Shown one piece after another: positions 9,637 to 18,415 of a DNA stretch of 64,000 nt (its first letter is position 1; each line of letters begins with the position of its first letter). The notes beneath the pieces are model-generated. The model did no database searches. It saw only the letters and a list, made by a program, of their open reading frames with translations, and was not told the origin of the DNA. The stretch covers positions 62,001-126,000 of the forward strand of contig NZ_VDCQ01000019.1 in NCBI RefSeq assembly GCF_006265175.1. Reading direction: 5' to 3'. Both the position numbers and the translations under genes were made by a program. This DNA is from Paenibacillus hemerocallicola (GTDB lineage: Bacteria; Bacillota; Bacilli; Paenibacillales; NBRC-103111).

Positions 9637-11049
9637 ATGGTAGTCGGAACGCTTACTGTAGATGTCGACGTCCTGGTTATAGGTTCCGGCCCGGGCGGGT
9701 ACGTAGCCGCAATCCGCGCGGCGCAGCTTGGCAAATCCGTCGTCTGCGTGGACAAAGCCGAAATCGGCGGCGTATGCCTGAACCGCGGCTGTATCCCGTC
9801 GAAGGCGCTCATTTCCGCGGCGCACCGTTACGAATCGGCGCTTCAAGGCTCTGAGTACGGTATTAACGTCGGCGACGTTAAGGTCGACTGGGCCAAAGTG
9901 CAAGAGTGGAAAAACGGTATCGTCAAAAAACAAAGCGGCGGCGTCGGTTCGCTGTTCAAAGGCAACAAAGTGCAATTCGCCGCAGGCGAAGCGTTCTTCG
10001 TCAACGAATCGGTCGTCAGCGTCGCTACCGAAAGCGACTCGACGCAATACCGGTTCAACCATTGCATCATCGCTACCGGCTCCCGTCCGGTCGAGCTGAA
10101 AGCTTTTCCGTTCGGCAAACGCATCCTGTCGTCGACGGAAGCGCTCAGCCTGAACGAAATTCCGAAAAGCCTCGTCGTCATCGGCGGCGGCTACATCGGC
10201 ATCGAGCTCGGCCAAACGTTCGCCAAGTTCGGTACGAAAGTAACGGTATTGGAAGGCTCCGATACGATATTGCCGGGCTTCGAGAAAGAGCTGTCCCGCT
10301 ACGTCGGACGCAGCCTGAAAAAATCGAACGTGGACGTCGTAACCGAAGCGCTCGCCAAAGAATCGAAGCAAACCGACTCCGACGTGACGGTAACTTATAC
10401 CGTCGGCGGGGAAGAGAAGCAAGTAACGGCCGATTACGTCCTCGTGACGGTAGGACGCAAGCCGAACACCGACGAGCTCGGGCTGCAGGCGATCGGCGTG
10501 AAAATGTCCGACCGCGGCTTGATCGAGGTAGACCATCAAGGCCGTACCAGCGTGCCGGCCATTTTCGCCATCGGCGACGTCGTACCGGGTCCTTCTCTCG
10601 CCCACAAGGCTTCCTACGAGGCGAAGGTGGCGGCGGAAGCGATCGCCGGACAGCCTAGCGCAGTGGACTACAAAGCAATCCCGGCGGTCGTCTTCTCCGA
10701 GCCGGAAATCGCCAGCGTCGGCTTGAGCGAGACCGAAGCGAAGGAGAAGGGCATCAACGTCTTCTCCGGCCGGTTCAGCTACGGAGCGAACGGACGCGCG
10801 CAATCGATCGGCGCGAACGAAGGCTTCGTCAAGCTTGTCGGCGACAAGGACACGGGCCTTCTGATCGGCGGACAAATCGTCGGCGCGGAAGCCTCGAACC
10901 TCATCGCGGAGCTCGGGCTTGCCATCGAGATGGGAGCGACCGTGGAGGACATTTCCCTCACGATCCACGCTCATCCGACGCTCGGCGAGATCGTCATGGA
11001 CGCTTCGGAAGGCGCTTTGGGCCATCCGATTCATATGGTCGTGAAATAA
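9637..11049 (+). CDS. pdhD: Dihydrolipoyl dehydrogenase (E3)
   Basis: 470 residues. The FAD dinucleotide motif is 'VIGSGPGGYVAAIRAAQLG', the redox disulfide is 'GGVCLNRGCIPSKAL' (Cys47/Cys52), the NAD motif is 'VIGGGYIGIELGQTF', and the C-terminal catalytic pair is in 'HAHPTLGEIV'. It reoxidises dihydrolipoyl-E2 with NAD+. It starts 4 bases after pdhC, whose last codons (ATGGAGGTATAA) contain its Shine-Dalgarno. A strong terminator follows, so the operon ends here. Confidence 0.97.
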   Translation: MVVGTLTVDVDVLVIGSGPGGYVAAIRAAQLGKSVVCVDKAEIGGVCLNRGCIPSKALISAAHRYESALQGSEYGINVGDVKVDWAKVQEWKNGIVKKQSGGVGSLFKGNKVQFAAGEAFFVNESVVSVATESDSTQYRFNHCIIATGSRPVELKAFPFGKRILSSTEALSLNEIPKSLVVIGGGYIGIELGQTFAKFGTKVTVLEGSDTILPGFEKELSRYVGRSLKKSNVDVVTEALAKESKQTDSDVTVTYTVGGEEKQVTADYVLVTVGRKPNTDELGLQAIGVKMSDRGLIEVDHQGRTSVPAIFAIGDVVPGPSLAHKASYEAKVAAEAIAGQPSAVDYKAIPAVVFSEPEIASVGLSETEAKEKGINVFSGRFSYGANGRAQSIGANEGFVKLVGDKDTGLLIGGQIVGAEASNLIAELGLAIEMGATVEDISLTIHAHPTLGEIVMDASEGALGHPIHMVVK

Positions 11050-11071
11050 GCGGGATACTTGTCGTTCTGTG

Positions 11072-11108
11072 CACCCTGACTCCTTACCGGAGCAGGGTGT
11101 TTCTTTTT
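11072..11108 (+). terminator. Rho-independent terminator of the pdh operon
   Basis: CACCCTG and CTCC pair with GGAG and CAGGGTG (one bulged A), followed by TTTCTTTTT, 22 bases after the pdhD stop. Confidence 0.9.
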
Positions 11109-11165
11109 GACGTGTCCCGTATTTACGTCGTCCGCAGTTGTTTGCTAGAGTAGAGACAGGACGAA

Positions 11166-11227
11166 TGTGGTTGACCGACCGCCGTCATGCAGCGAAACAC
11201 CGCGCCCGGAGCTGCGCGCGGTGCGAA
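11166..11227 (+). repeat. Short dispersed repeat, inverted relative to the copy at 20092-20155
   Basis: These 62 bases match, as reverse complement, 20092-20155 with only a 2-base difference near the centre. Each copy contains an internal hairpin CACCGCGC...GCGCGGTG and the flanking stretch 'GACCGACCGCCGTCATGCAG'. Here it stands alone in the pdhD to sensor-kinase gap; at 20 kb it is the core of a larger nested inverted-repeat element. Confidence 0.85.
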
Positions 11228-11302
11228 AGATGCGGTTTTTTGAGAACGGAATGGTAAGCCGGGGCCGACGGACTCGATAGAAAGAAGTGGGGCGATACGC
11301 GC

Positions 11303-14300
11303 ATGAAATCAAGCATCCGTCAACTGGTCAAACTTGCTTTGCTGCCGCTGATTTCTTTCCTCGTATTAAGCGGCGTGTATTCGTTAACGCTGCCAAAGGC
11401 GGACATGCCCGTAGCCATCGGGGGCGTATTGGATTTGTCGGACTGGGATTTCCGGAATAACGGATTCGTCAGCCTGAACGGCGAGTGGGAATTTTATGAA
11501 GGCGTTCTGCTCGAGCCCGACGATTTTCACAATCCAGCCCGGGCCAGTCCGCATTATATGAAAGTTCCCGGTATATGGAAGGGACATGCGTCTGACGACG
11601 GCGGCGGGATGGCGCGCAAAGGGGCAGGCACTTATCGGCTCCATGTCAAGCTGGGACAAGCATCGGGAGAATACGGCATCAAGTCCGCCAATATCTGGAT
11701 GGCCCACCGATTGTATATCGATGGAAGGCTTGCGGGTCAAAGCGGAGCACCGGCAGCAAGCGATGTAGAGCACAAGCCCGGCAATACGCCTTACATCAAG
11801 TTTATCAGTACGGATCGAACGGAAATGGAAATTGTGCTACAGGTCGCCAACTACGTATTTCCTAATGGCGGAATCGTCCAGAGCATCCAGTTCGGCCTGC
11901 AGGAGCATATACATCGTCTCGGGCTGATAGCGTTCGGAGCCGAGCTGTCCGTTCTTGTCATGCTGCTGCTGTTCAGCGTCTATCATATCAGCATCTATGC
12001 GATGAGAGTGAAAGAGAAGGAGTATTTGTACAGCGGTCTTTATTTTCTCGTCTTAACGGGATCGTTGCTGATGAGCGGGGAGAAGCTGTTTATGCAGCTG
12101 TTTCCTGAAGTTCCGTTCGAGGTTTCTTACAAGCTGCAAGATTTTCTGGGGTTCGGAAGTATTGTAATTTTGGCCGTCTTTCTCCATCAGATCGATCGGC
12201 GCATTATCGGGAACAGGCAATTGTGGGGATTCATCATCCCGTTGCAAGCTTTTTTGCTGACTATCCTTCTGCTGCCGTATTCGGTCTATACGTATGCCGA
12301 GCCGGTATTCTGGATATATTCGCACGTCGTGATGGGGCTGATCGCCGCGCGCATCGCGTATCTCTGCTACAGGAATAAGGCGGACGGATTGGAGCGCCGG
12401 GAGCTTGTCCTACTGCTCGGGGCGATCGTCTCTTTGCTGGTCATGCTTACCGACGGTCTGCTCTATGCGTCCAACGCGACGAATAGCGAAATCATCGGCA
12501 AGCTGAGCTTGCTCGGCTTCATTTCATTCATGAACGTCATGCTTGCACTGCGGTTCGCACGCGCCTATGACCGGCTGGAGGGCTTGTCCCGGCAGCTGCT
12601 GCGGCAGGATCAGTTCAAAGACGAATTTCTCGCCAAAACGTCGCATGAGCTCAAGACGCCTTTGCACGGCATCCTGAACATTTCCGCCCATCTGCTCGAT
12701 GGCAAGGAGGGGGAACTGAGCCCGCGTCAGCAGCGCAATCTGGCTTTGATCAAAAACGTTTCGGTCAAGCTCGCGTCGCTCGTTCACGATCTGCTGGATG
12801 TCGTTCAACTGAAGCACGGGGAAATTCGCCTCCGATCGTCAATCGTCGATATGCGGGTCGTATCGCAGATTGTATGTGAAGTGCTGCAATTCGAGGTGGA
12901 GGGCAAGGACGTGCGTTTATCGAATAGGGTCGGGGCGAACACTATGGCGCTTGCAGACGAGAACCGCGTCCATCAAGTGCTGTACAATCTCATCCATAAT
13001 GCGATCAAGCATACGGAGAAAGGGTCCATCGAGATTGCCTCCGGATACGCCGACGGATTCGTGTATATTTCGGTCGAGGATACCGGTACGGGGATATCGG
13101 AGGAGAGACACGAGGAAATTTTCGGCTACTTCGAACGGAGCGATCCGCTTCCACCCGACGGGTATTCCGGGATGGGGCTCGGCTTATATATCAGCCGTCA
13201 GCTCGTCGAGCGAATGGGAGGCCTAATCCGGGTAGCCTGGTCCGAGCCGGGCCGGGGAACCCGAGTGGTGTTTACGCTGCCGCTCGCTCGGACCGCAAGC
13301 GCGCGGGCTCCGGAGCCGATCGCCGCATTATCCGGAGAGCAGGCAGCCAGGACGGAGCTGGATCGATTGGACCGGCACGAGCATACCGTTTTGGTCGTAG
13401 ATGACGAGGCTTCGAACATCCGTCTGTTGCTCAATGCGCTGGGCGGCGAGTTTAATGTCGTCGTAGCCTTCTCCGCGAAGGAGGCGATGCGCAAGCTGAT
13501 CGATTTCCCGTTCATCGAATTGATTGTGCTGGATGTGACGATGCCGAATATGTCCGGACTCGATTTATGCCGCAAATTGCGCGAAACCCGTTCGGTGATC
13601 GAGCTGCCGATTCTGCTCGCGACTGTCAGAGGCACGCAGCAAGATATCGAGCTGGGCTTCAGGGCCGGGGCGAACGATTACGTGATCAAGCCGTTCGATA
13701 CCGGTACGCTGCTCGCCAGAATCAAGATGCAGCTTGCGATGAAGACGGCAGCGGAACAGGCGCTGCAAAACGAGCTTGCCTTTCTGCAGGCGCAGATCAA
13801 GCCGCATTTCCTGTACAACGCGCTTAGCAGCATCGTTTCATTTTGCTATTCGGACGGGCGGAAAGCCGCACGTCTGCTGACGATGCTGGCCAGTTATTTG
13901 CGTTACGTGTTCGAGCATGACCGCTCGGCCATGTTCGTTCCGCTGAGCCGCGAGCTTGCACTGGTCCGGGCGTATGTGGAAATCGAGAAAGCCCGCTTCG
14001 GCGACCGCTTCGACTTTCGACTGGCCGTGGAGCCGGGTATGGAAGAAACGCTCGTCCCGTCTTTGTGCATCCAGCCTTTTGTGGAAAACGCGATTCGCCA
14101 TGGGCTATTCGAGAAGGAAGAGCAGGGCAGCGTATCGCTGACCGTTACGGACGGCGAAGACCTTATCCGGATAACGATCGAGGACGACGGCGTAGGGATG
14201 GCCGAAGATCTCGTATCCCGATTCGCTCAAGGCACTATGCGGGAGGGCGGAATCGGCATGATGAACATACGCAGGCGGCTGGAGGCGATTCCGGGCGCCA

Positions 14301-14404
14301 GCGTGAAGGTCGATTCGGCATTGGAGCGGGGAACGAAGGTGACGATGCATTTGCCCAAGCGGACCGATGAGGCCGACGATCGTTGGAGAGAGCGGTCTTC
14401 TTGA
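11303..14404 (+). CDS. Hybrid sensor protein: 7TMR-DISM sensor, HisKA kinase, receiver, and LytS-type kinase module
   Basis: 1033 residues. N-terminal membrane anchor (~8-28); extracytoplasmic jelly-roll (40-200) of the 7TMR-DISM_extracellular type ('NGEWEFYEGVL', 'GTYRLHVKL'); about seven membrane helices (205-420). Then HisKA with His448 in 'KTSHELKTPLHGI', HATPase_c with N-box 'NLIHNAIKH' (562-570), a receiver domain with Asp744 in 'IVLDVTMPNMSG', then a second, different kinase module: His835 in 'QIKPHFLYNALSSI' (His_kinase/LytS type) and a last HATPase_c ('IEDDGVGMAEDL'). All phospho-sites are present. No partner regulator gene is adjacent, so output could go to an unlinked LytTR/AraC-type regulator. 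Family assignment sure, signal unknown. Confidence 0.92.
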   Translation: MKSSIRQLVKLALLPLISFLVLSGVYSLTLPKADMPVAIGGVLDLSDWDFRNNGFVSLNGEWEFYEGVLLEPDDFHNPARASPHYMKVPGIWKGHASDDGGGMARKGAGTYRLHVKLGQASGEYGIKSANIWMAHRLYIDGRLAGQSGAPAASDVEHKPGNTPYIKFISTDRTEMEIVLQVANYVFPNGGIVQSIQFGLQEHIHRLGLIAFGAELSVLVMLLLFSVYHISIYAMRVKEKEYLYSGLYFLVLTGSLLMSGEKLFMQLFPEVPFEVSYKLQDFLGFGSIVILAVFLHQIDRRIIGNRQLWGFIIPLQAFLLTILLLPYSVYTYAEPVFWIYSHVVMGLIAARIAYLCYRNKADGLERRELVLLLGAIVSLLVMLTDGLLYASNATNSEIIGKLSLLGFISFMNVMLALRFARAYDRLEGLSRQLLRQDQFKDEFLAKTSHELKTPLHGILNISAHLLDGKEGELSPRQQRNLALIKNVSVKLASLVHDLLDVVQLKHGEIRLRSSIVDMRVVSQIVCEVLQFEVEGKDVRLSNRVGANTMALADENRVHQVLYNLIHNAIKHTEKGSIEIASGYADGFVYISVEDTGTGISEERHEEIFGYFERSDPLPPDGYSGMGLGLYISRQLVERMGGLIRVAWSEPGRGTRVVFTLPLARTASARAPEPIAALSGEQAARTELDRLDRHEHTVLVVDDEASNIRLLLNALGGEFNVVVAFSAKEAMRKLIDFPFIELIVLDVTMPNMSGLDLCRKLRETRSVIELPILLATVRGTQQDIELGFRAGANDYVIKPFDTGTLLARIKMQLAMKTAAEQALQNELAFLQAQIKPHFLYNALSSIVSFCYSDGRKAARLLTMLASYLRYVFEHDRSAMFVPLSRELALVRAYVEIEKARFGDRFDFRLAVEPGMEETLVPSLCIQPFVENAIRHGLFEKEEQGSVSLTVTDGEDLIRITIEDDGVGMAEDLVSRFAQGTMREGGIGMMNIRRRLEAIPGASVKVDSALERGTKVTMHLPKRTDEADDRWRERSS

Positions 14405-14590
14405 AATCGTCGGCTCGTTTACGAGTCCGAAGGGATCCCGGTCATGCTTCGATCGAAGCGGCAGCTCTTAACCCGTTGCCGGACGCATGATCATAAAGAT
14501 GCGGAAATCCCGGGCAATAAGCAGGAAAAAAGTCCGGTTGTCGCGAATATACTGGTTCGTGAGAACTATGTACAGGAAGAGGGAACCGAC

Positions 14591-15508
14591 ATGCGATTAA
14601 TAACCAGATCGGATTTTGACGGACTCGTTTGCGCCATGCTGTTCAAGAAGCTGGGTATGGTCGACGAGATGAAGTTCGTGCACCCCAAGGACGTGCAGGA
14701 CGGATTAATCGAAGTGAACGCCAACGATATTTTGGCCAACGTGCCTTATGTAGCGGGCTGCGGCTATTGGTTCGATCATCATTCCAGCGAATTGACCCGC
14801 AACGGCCAAAATATTCAATTTCAGGGAGAGACCCGTGTCGCTCCAAGCGCCGCCCGCGTCGTATACGACTATTACGGGGGACGGGAGAAGTTCGGCGCCG
14901 AGCTTGACGATATTATGGCGGGCGTGGACAAGGCTGATGCCGCGCAGTTCAGCAAGGAAAATATTTTGAACCCGCAAGGCTGGGATCTGCTGTCGTTCAT
15001 TATGGATGCCCGGACGGGTCTAGGTCGTTACCGCGATTACCGGATCAGCAATTATCAGTTGATGGAGGAACTCGTCGTTCATTGCATGACGAAGCCGGTT
15101 GACGAAATTATGCAGCTGCCCGACGTCCGGGAACGGGTGAAGCGGTACTTCGAGCTGGACGAACAATACCGCGCCATGCTTGCAGCCCATACCCGCGTCG
15201 ACGGCAACGTGATCGTTTCCGATCTGCGGAACGTCGACCCGATATTCCCCGGCAACCGATTTATGGTATACGCCCTTTACCCGGAGCAAAACATTTCGAT
15301 CTGGATCGTCGACGGCAAAAACAAACAAAACTGCGTCTTCGCCTGCGGTCACAGCATCGTTAACCGCGGCTCCAACACGGACGTAGGCTCGCTTATGCTG
15401 AAATACGGCGGAGGCGGCCATGCGGCGGCCGGAACGTGCCAAGTGGAGTACAATTCGGCGGACGAAGTACTGGAGCAGCTTGTATCGACAATGAAGCAGG
15501 ACGGATAA
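14591..15508 (+). CDS. DHH-family phosphoesterase (exopolyphosphatase/oligoribonuclease-related)
   Basis: 305 residues from the ATG at 14591 (GAAGAGGGAA upstream); the frame extends 147 bases further up but without a ribosome site or recognisable sequence. Metal-binding motifs of the DHH superfamily: 'TRSDFDGLVCAML' (Asp8, Asp10), 'FDHHSSE' (Asp62-His63-His64), and the DHHA1-type C-terminal 'KYGGGGHAAAGTCQ' glycine/histidine motif that binds the substrate phosphate. Cytoplasmic. Family members hydrolyse short oligonucleotides, cyclic-dinucleotide products or inorganic polyphosphate; which applies here is not visible. Followed by its own terminator. Confidence 0.88.
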   Translation: MRLITRSDFDGLVCAMLFKKLGMVDEMKFVHPKDVQDGLIEVNANDILANVPYVAGCGYWFDHHSSELTRNGQNIQFQGETRVAPSAARVVYDYYGGREKFGAELDDIMAGVDKADAAQFSKENILNPQGWDLLSFIMDARTGLGRYRDYRISNYQLMEELVVHCMTKPVDEIMQLPDVRERVKRYFELDEQYRAMLAAHTRVDGNVIVSDLRNVDPIFPGNRFMVYALYPEQNISIWIVDGKNKQNCVFACGHSIVNRGSNTDVGSLMLKYGGGGHAAAGTCQVEYNSADEVLEQLVSTMKQDG

Positions 15509-15518
15509 TACGCAGAGC

Positions 15519-15566
15519 ACGAGCCTCCCGAGCCGACGGAAGCGGTCAAGGGGGCTCGTTTTCGTT
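15519..15566 (+). terminator. Rho-independent terminator after the DHH gene
   Basis: CGAGCC-t-CCC pairs with GGG-GGCTCG across a ~25-base loop, followed by TTTTCGTTT. Confidence 0.7.
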
Positions 15567-15669
15567 TATCGATGCCGGTTTCTAGTACGCATATCCCGAA
15601 CGGCGTTTGTCCCTTTCCCATCGCCGCGATTCGCGTATCCTATACCATTAGGGCGGAAGGTGGGTGCAT

Positions 15670-17226
15670 ATGCCGATCAAAAGCGGGAAGCAATATACGG
15701 ATCGAATCGATCGTGCCAAGGCCGACATTTGGCTGCACGGGAGGCGGGTGAGCGAGCCAGTGTCCGTTCATCCGGCATTTCGCGGGCTCGTATCGACGCA
15801 GGCTTCTTTATACGATATGCAGGGCGAGGAGGAGTATAAGTCGGCCATGACGTACGCCTCGCCGGTTACCGGCGATCCCGTCGGTTTGTCGTTTCTGCGT
15901 CCCGTCACGAAGCCGGATTTGGAACGGCGCAGAAAGATGATGTCGCTGTGGGCAGGCCGTCATCACGGATTTTTGGGGCGCGCTCCGGATTATATGAATA
16001 CGGCCGTCATGGCTTTTGGTGCGGCCGCCGGGCTGCTGACGGAGCATAATCCGCAATATGCGGACAACATGAGGAACTATTACGAATATTGCCGGGAAAA
16101 CGATATTACACTCTCCCATGCTTTCATCGTCCCTCATTCCGGGCGGCTATCGACGTTCCTGAAAACGTTGGAGCAGCCGGAAGCAGCTCGGGTCATCGAG
16201 AAAAACAAGGACGGGATCGTCGTCAGCGGCGCTTTTTTATTGGCAACACAGGGGGCTACCGCGGAAGAAATTTTGATATTCCCGGCTCCGTTGCCGTCGC
16301 TAGCCGACGAGAATCCGCACGCCTTTGCCTTCGCGGTTCCCAACCACTTGCCGGGCATCCGTTTTATTTGCCGGGAAAGCTTCGCTGCAGGGGACTCGCC
16401 CTTCGATTATCCGCTCAGCTCCAGGTTCGAGGAGATGGATATGCTCGTCGTGTTCGACCGGGTGCTCGTACCTCACGACCGGGTGTTTCTGTACGGCGAC
16501 GAGAGCCTGGCCTCGAGCTTTATCGAGCAAAGCCGCTTCCATACCCACGCGACCCATCAGGTGCTGTGCCGCAATATCGCGAAGACGGAGTTCGTGCTCG
16601 GGACGGTCGAATCGATGATCCAAATGCTCGGACTTCGCACGTATACGCAAGTAGTGGAGAAAGCGGCGGAGATTATAGCCGCACTGGAAACGCTCAAGGC
16701 GCTGCTTGCCGCTTCCGAGCTGCAGGCGAAGCCGGATCGGTGGGGAACGATGGTTCCGGCACCGGAGCCGCTGTATACGGCGAACTTTCTGTACCCGAAG
16801 CTGTACCCCCGTATGATCGAGATCATTCAGCTAATCGGGGCGAGCGGGCTGGTCATGATTCCGGGCGAGCAAGATTTTCTCTCGCCCGCCGAAGGCGATC
16901 TGTCCCGGTATTTAAAAGGCATCGATGCGGACGCGCGGCAAAGGGTCGGGCTGTTCCGGCTCGCCTGGGAGCTTGGCGCAAGCTCGTTCGCCGGTCGGCA
17001 AACGCTGTACGAACGGTTCTTTTTCGGGGATTCCGTCAAAGTGGCGAACCGGCTGTATAACAATTACGAGGATAAGGACATGTGCCGTGACAAAGTGAGC
17101 CGGTTCGTTGCGAAGGGCATTGCTCCGACATCCGGTCATACCGGAGAAGCAGGCGACGATGCTGCGAAGCAATTGCATTCGCAGCAAATAAAGAAGAGAA
17201 GGAAGCGGGCGAGCGAGCAGTCCTGA
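15670..17226 (+). CDS. 4-hydroxyphenylacetate 3-monooxygenase-type flavin oxygenase (HpaB family)
   Basis: 518 residues from the ATG at 15670 with GGAAGG 9 bases upstream; the GTG two codons earlier is less well placed. The sequence has the HpaB/PvcC/4-hydroxybutyryl-CoA dehydratase fold: an N-terminal domain ('SGKQYTDRIDRAKADIWLHG'), a central substrate/flavin region ('FDRVLVPHDRVFLYGDE') and a C-terminal helical domain ending near 'RLYNNYEDKDMC'. Such oxygenases hydroxylate phenols using FADH2 from a separate reductase (HpaC). No reductase gene is adjacent, so the partner must be unlinked. The last ~45 residues are Lys/Arg/Gln-rich and probably disordered. Confidence 0.85.
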   Translation: MPIKSGKQYTDRIDRAKADIWLHGRRVSEPVSVHPAFRGLVSTQASLYDMQGEEEYKSAMTYASPVTGDPVGLSFLRPVTKPDLERRRKMMSLWAGRHHGFLGRAPDYMNTAVMAFGAAAGLLTEHNPQYADNMRNYYEYCRENDITLSHAFIVPHSGRLSTFLKTLEQPEAARVIEKNKDGIVVSGAFLLATQGATAEEILIFPAPLPSLADENPHAFAFAVPNHLPGIRFICRESFAAGDSPFDYPLSSRFEEMDMLVVFDRVLVPHDRVFLYGDESLASSFIEQSRFHTHATHQVLCRNIAKTEFVLGTVESMIQMLGLRTYTQVVEKAAEIIAALETLKALLAASELQAKPDRWGTMVPAPEPLYTANFLYPKLYPRMIEIIQLIGASGLVMIPGEQDFLSPAEGDLSRYLKGIDADARQRVGLFRLAWELGASSFAGRQTLYERFFFGDSVKVANRLYNNYEDKDMCRDKVSRFVAKGIAPTSGHTGEAGDDAAKQLHSQQIKKRRKRASEQS

Positions 17227-17849
17227 ACGGCGAATGCGACTGTTGGCGTATAACGGAATGCTCTGGGCCGAAGCCATCCGGCCAATAGGCAGCGTATCGC
17301 TATGGCAGGAATGAACCCAACTTCACTATTACTGAATCTCATTGCGCTGATCGCTTGCCGGATGGGCGATTTTGCCGAATCGTGAACCGAATTGTAACTG
17401 CATAGGTAGAGAGAGAGCCGGACGGTCAGGATAACGGACACCACAGATCTTATTGGGCGAAAAAGGGGCGAATTCGCGGGCGAACGGACACCAGAGACCT
17501 TATTATTGCGTGAAACGAGGCGCTTTCCGGCCCGTTTTCGAGCCGATAATGGCTCCCTTGTCCATAAGCCGGATCGATGGGGGCATCCGCTCCCATAGCA
17601 TCGCTCCTGTCCGTTAGCCCGGGCTACCCGTGGCTGCTGCGTTCTCCGTCCTGTCCGCGTTGTTACGGGCCATGTTTGGAGAAGATAAGGGCACCTAAGA
17701 GCCGTTCTGCGTGGTCAGCTATTTCCGACTTTGCATACAAAGAAATTTCCGGAGCTTGAGGAATCGAGACCTTCCCCTTTCTCAGCGTTGCGGGATGCGG
17801 CTCCGCTGTGGTACCATTAGTGAAATTTTACGCAAGGAGGTGCCGTCCC
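17227..17849. other. Intergenic region with two 50-bp spaced repeats
   Basis: About 620 bases without a convincing gene. AACGGACACC-(ac/ag)-AGA-T/C-CTTATT occurs twice, at 17433-17454 and 17483-17504, exactly 50 bases apart. The last ~30 bases hold the AAGGAGGTG ribosome site of the acetyltransferase. I see nothing else. Confidence 0.6.
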
Positions 17850-18380
17850 ATGACGCCTGGCTCAGCGAGATTGGTTAAGCCGTCAACGGATTACCGCCGG
17901 CAGTATGTTTCATTTTACGAGGATTGGCGGAAAAGCGGGGAAGACATCGTACCTTGGGTCGTCGAACGGGATCCCGCCGATTTCGGGGCGATGATCGATT
18001 TTTTGTATGCCCAGGACAGCGAAGAGAAGCTGACCGACGCCAATTGGGTGCCCCACTCGACCTATTGGCTTGTCGATGAACGGGAAGACATCGTCGGGGC
18101 GGTAAACGTCCGCCATCGGCTGAATGCGAAGCTGTTGAACAGCGGAGGCCATATCGGCTACGGAATTCGCCCGTCCGAAAGGCGGAAAGGCTATGCGACG
18201 GTTCTTCTAGCGCTCGCTCTGGACAAGACGCGCGAGCTGGGGCTGGATAAAGTGCTGGTCGTTTGCGACAAAGGGAACATCGGCTCCGAAAGGACGATCG
18301 TGAAAAACGGCGGACAGCTGGAGTCGGAATATACGGAAGACGACGGCAATGTCGTACGAAGGTTTTGGATCGGGCTGTGA
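17850..18380 (+). CDS. GNAT-family N-acetyltransferase
   Basis: 176 residues from the ATG at 17850 with AAGGAGGTG 9-10 bases upstream. The GNAT core is clear: 'DIVGAVNVRHRLNAKLL' (beta4), then 'HIGYGIRPSERRKGYATVLL', where R-x-x-G-x-A is the acetyl-CoA pyrophosphate loop, and the C-terminal 'NIGSERTIVKNGGQLESEY'. It resembles the predicted-acetyltransferase subgroup YkwB/COG3981. Substrate unknown. It ends 35 bases before the araM-like gene in the same direction and could be co-transcribed. Confidence 0.88.
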   Translation: MTPGSARLVKPSTDYRRQYVSFYEDWRKSGEDIVPWVVERDPADFGAMIDFLYAQDSEEKLTDANWVPHSTYWLVDEREDIVGAVNVRHRLNAKLLNSGGHIGYGIRPSERRKGYATVLLALALDKTRELGLDKVLVVCDKGNIGSERTIVKNGGQLESEYTEDDGNVVRRFWIGL

Positions 18381-18415
18381 AGGAACGTATATAGAAGGCA
18401 AAGCGAGGGAAAGCG

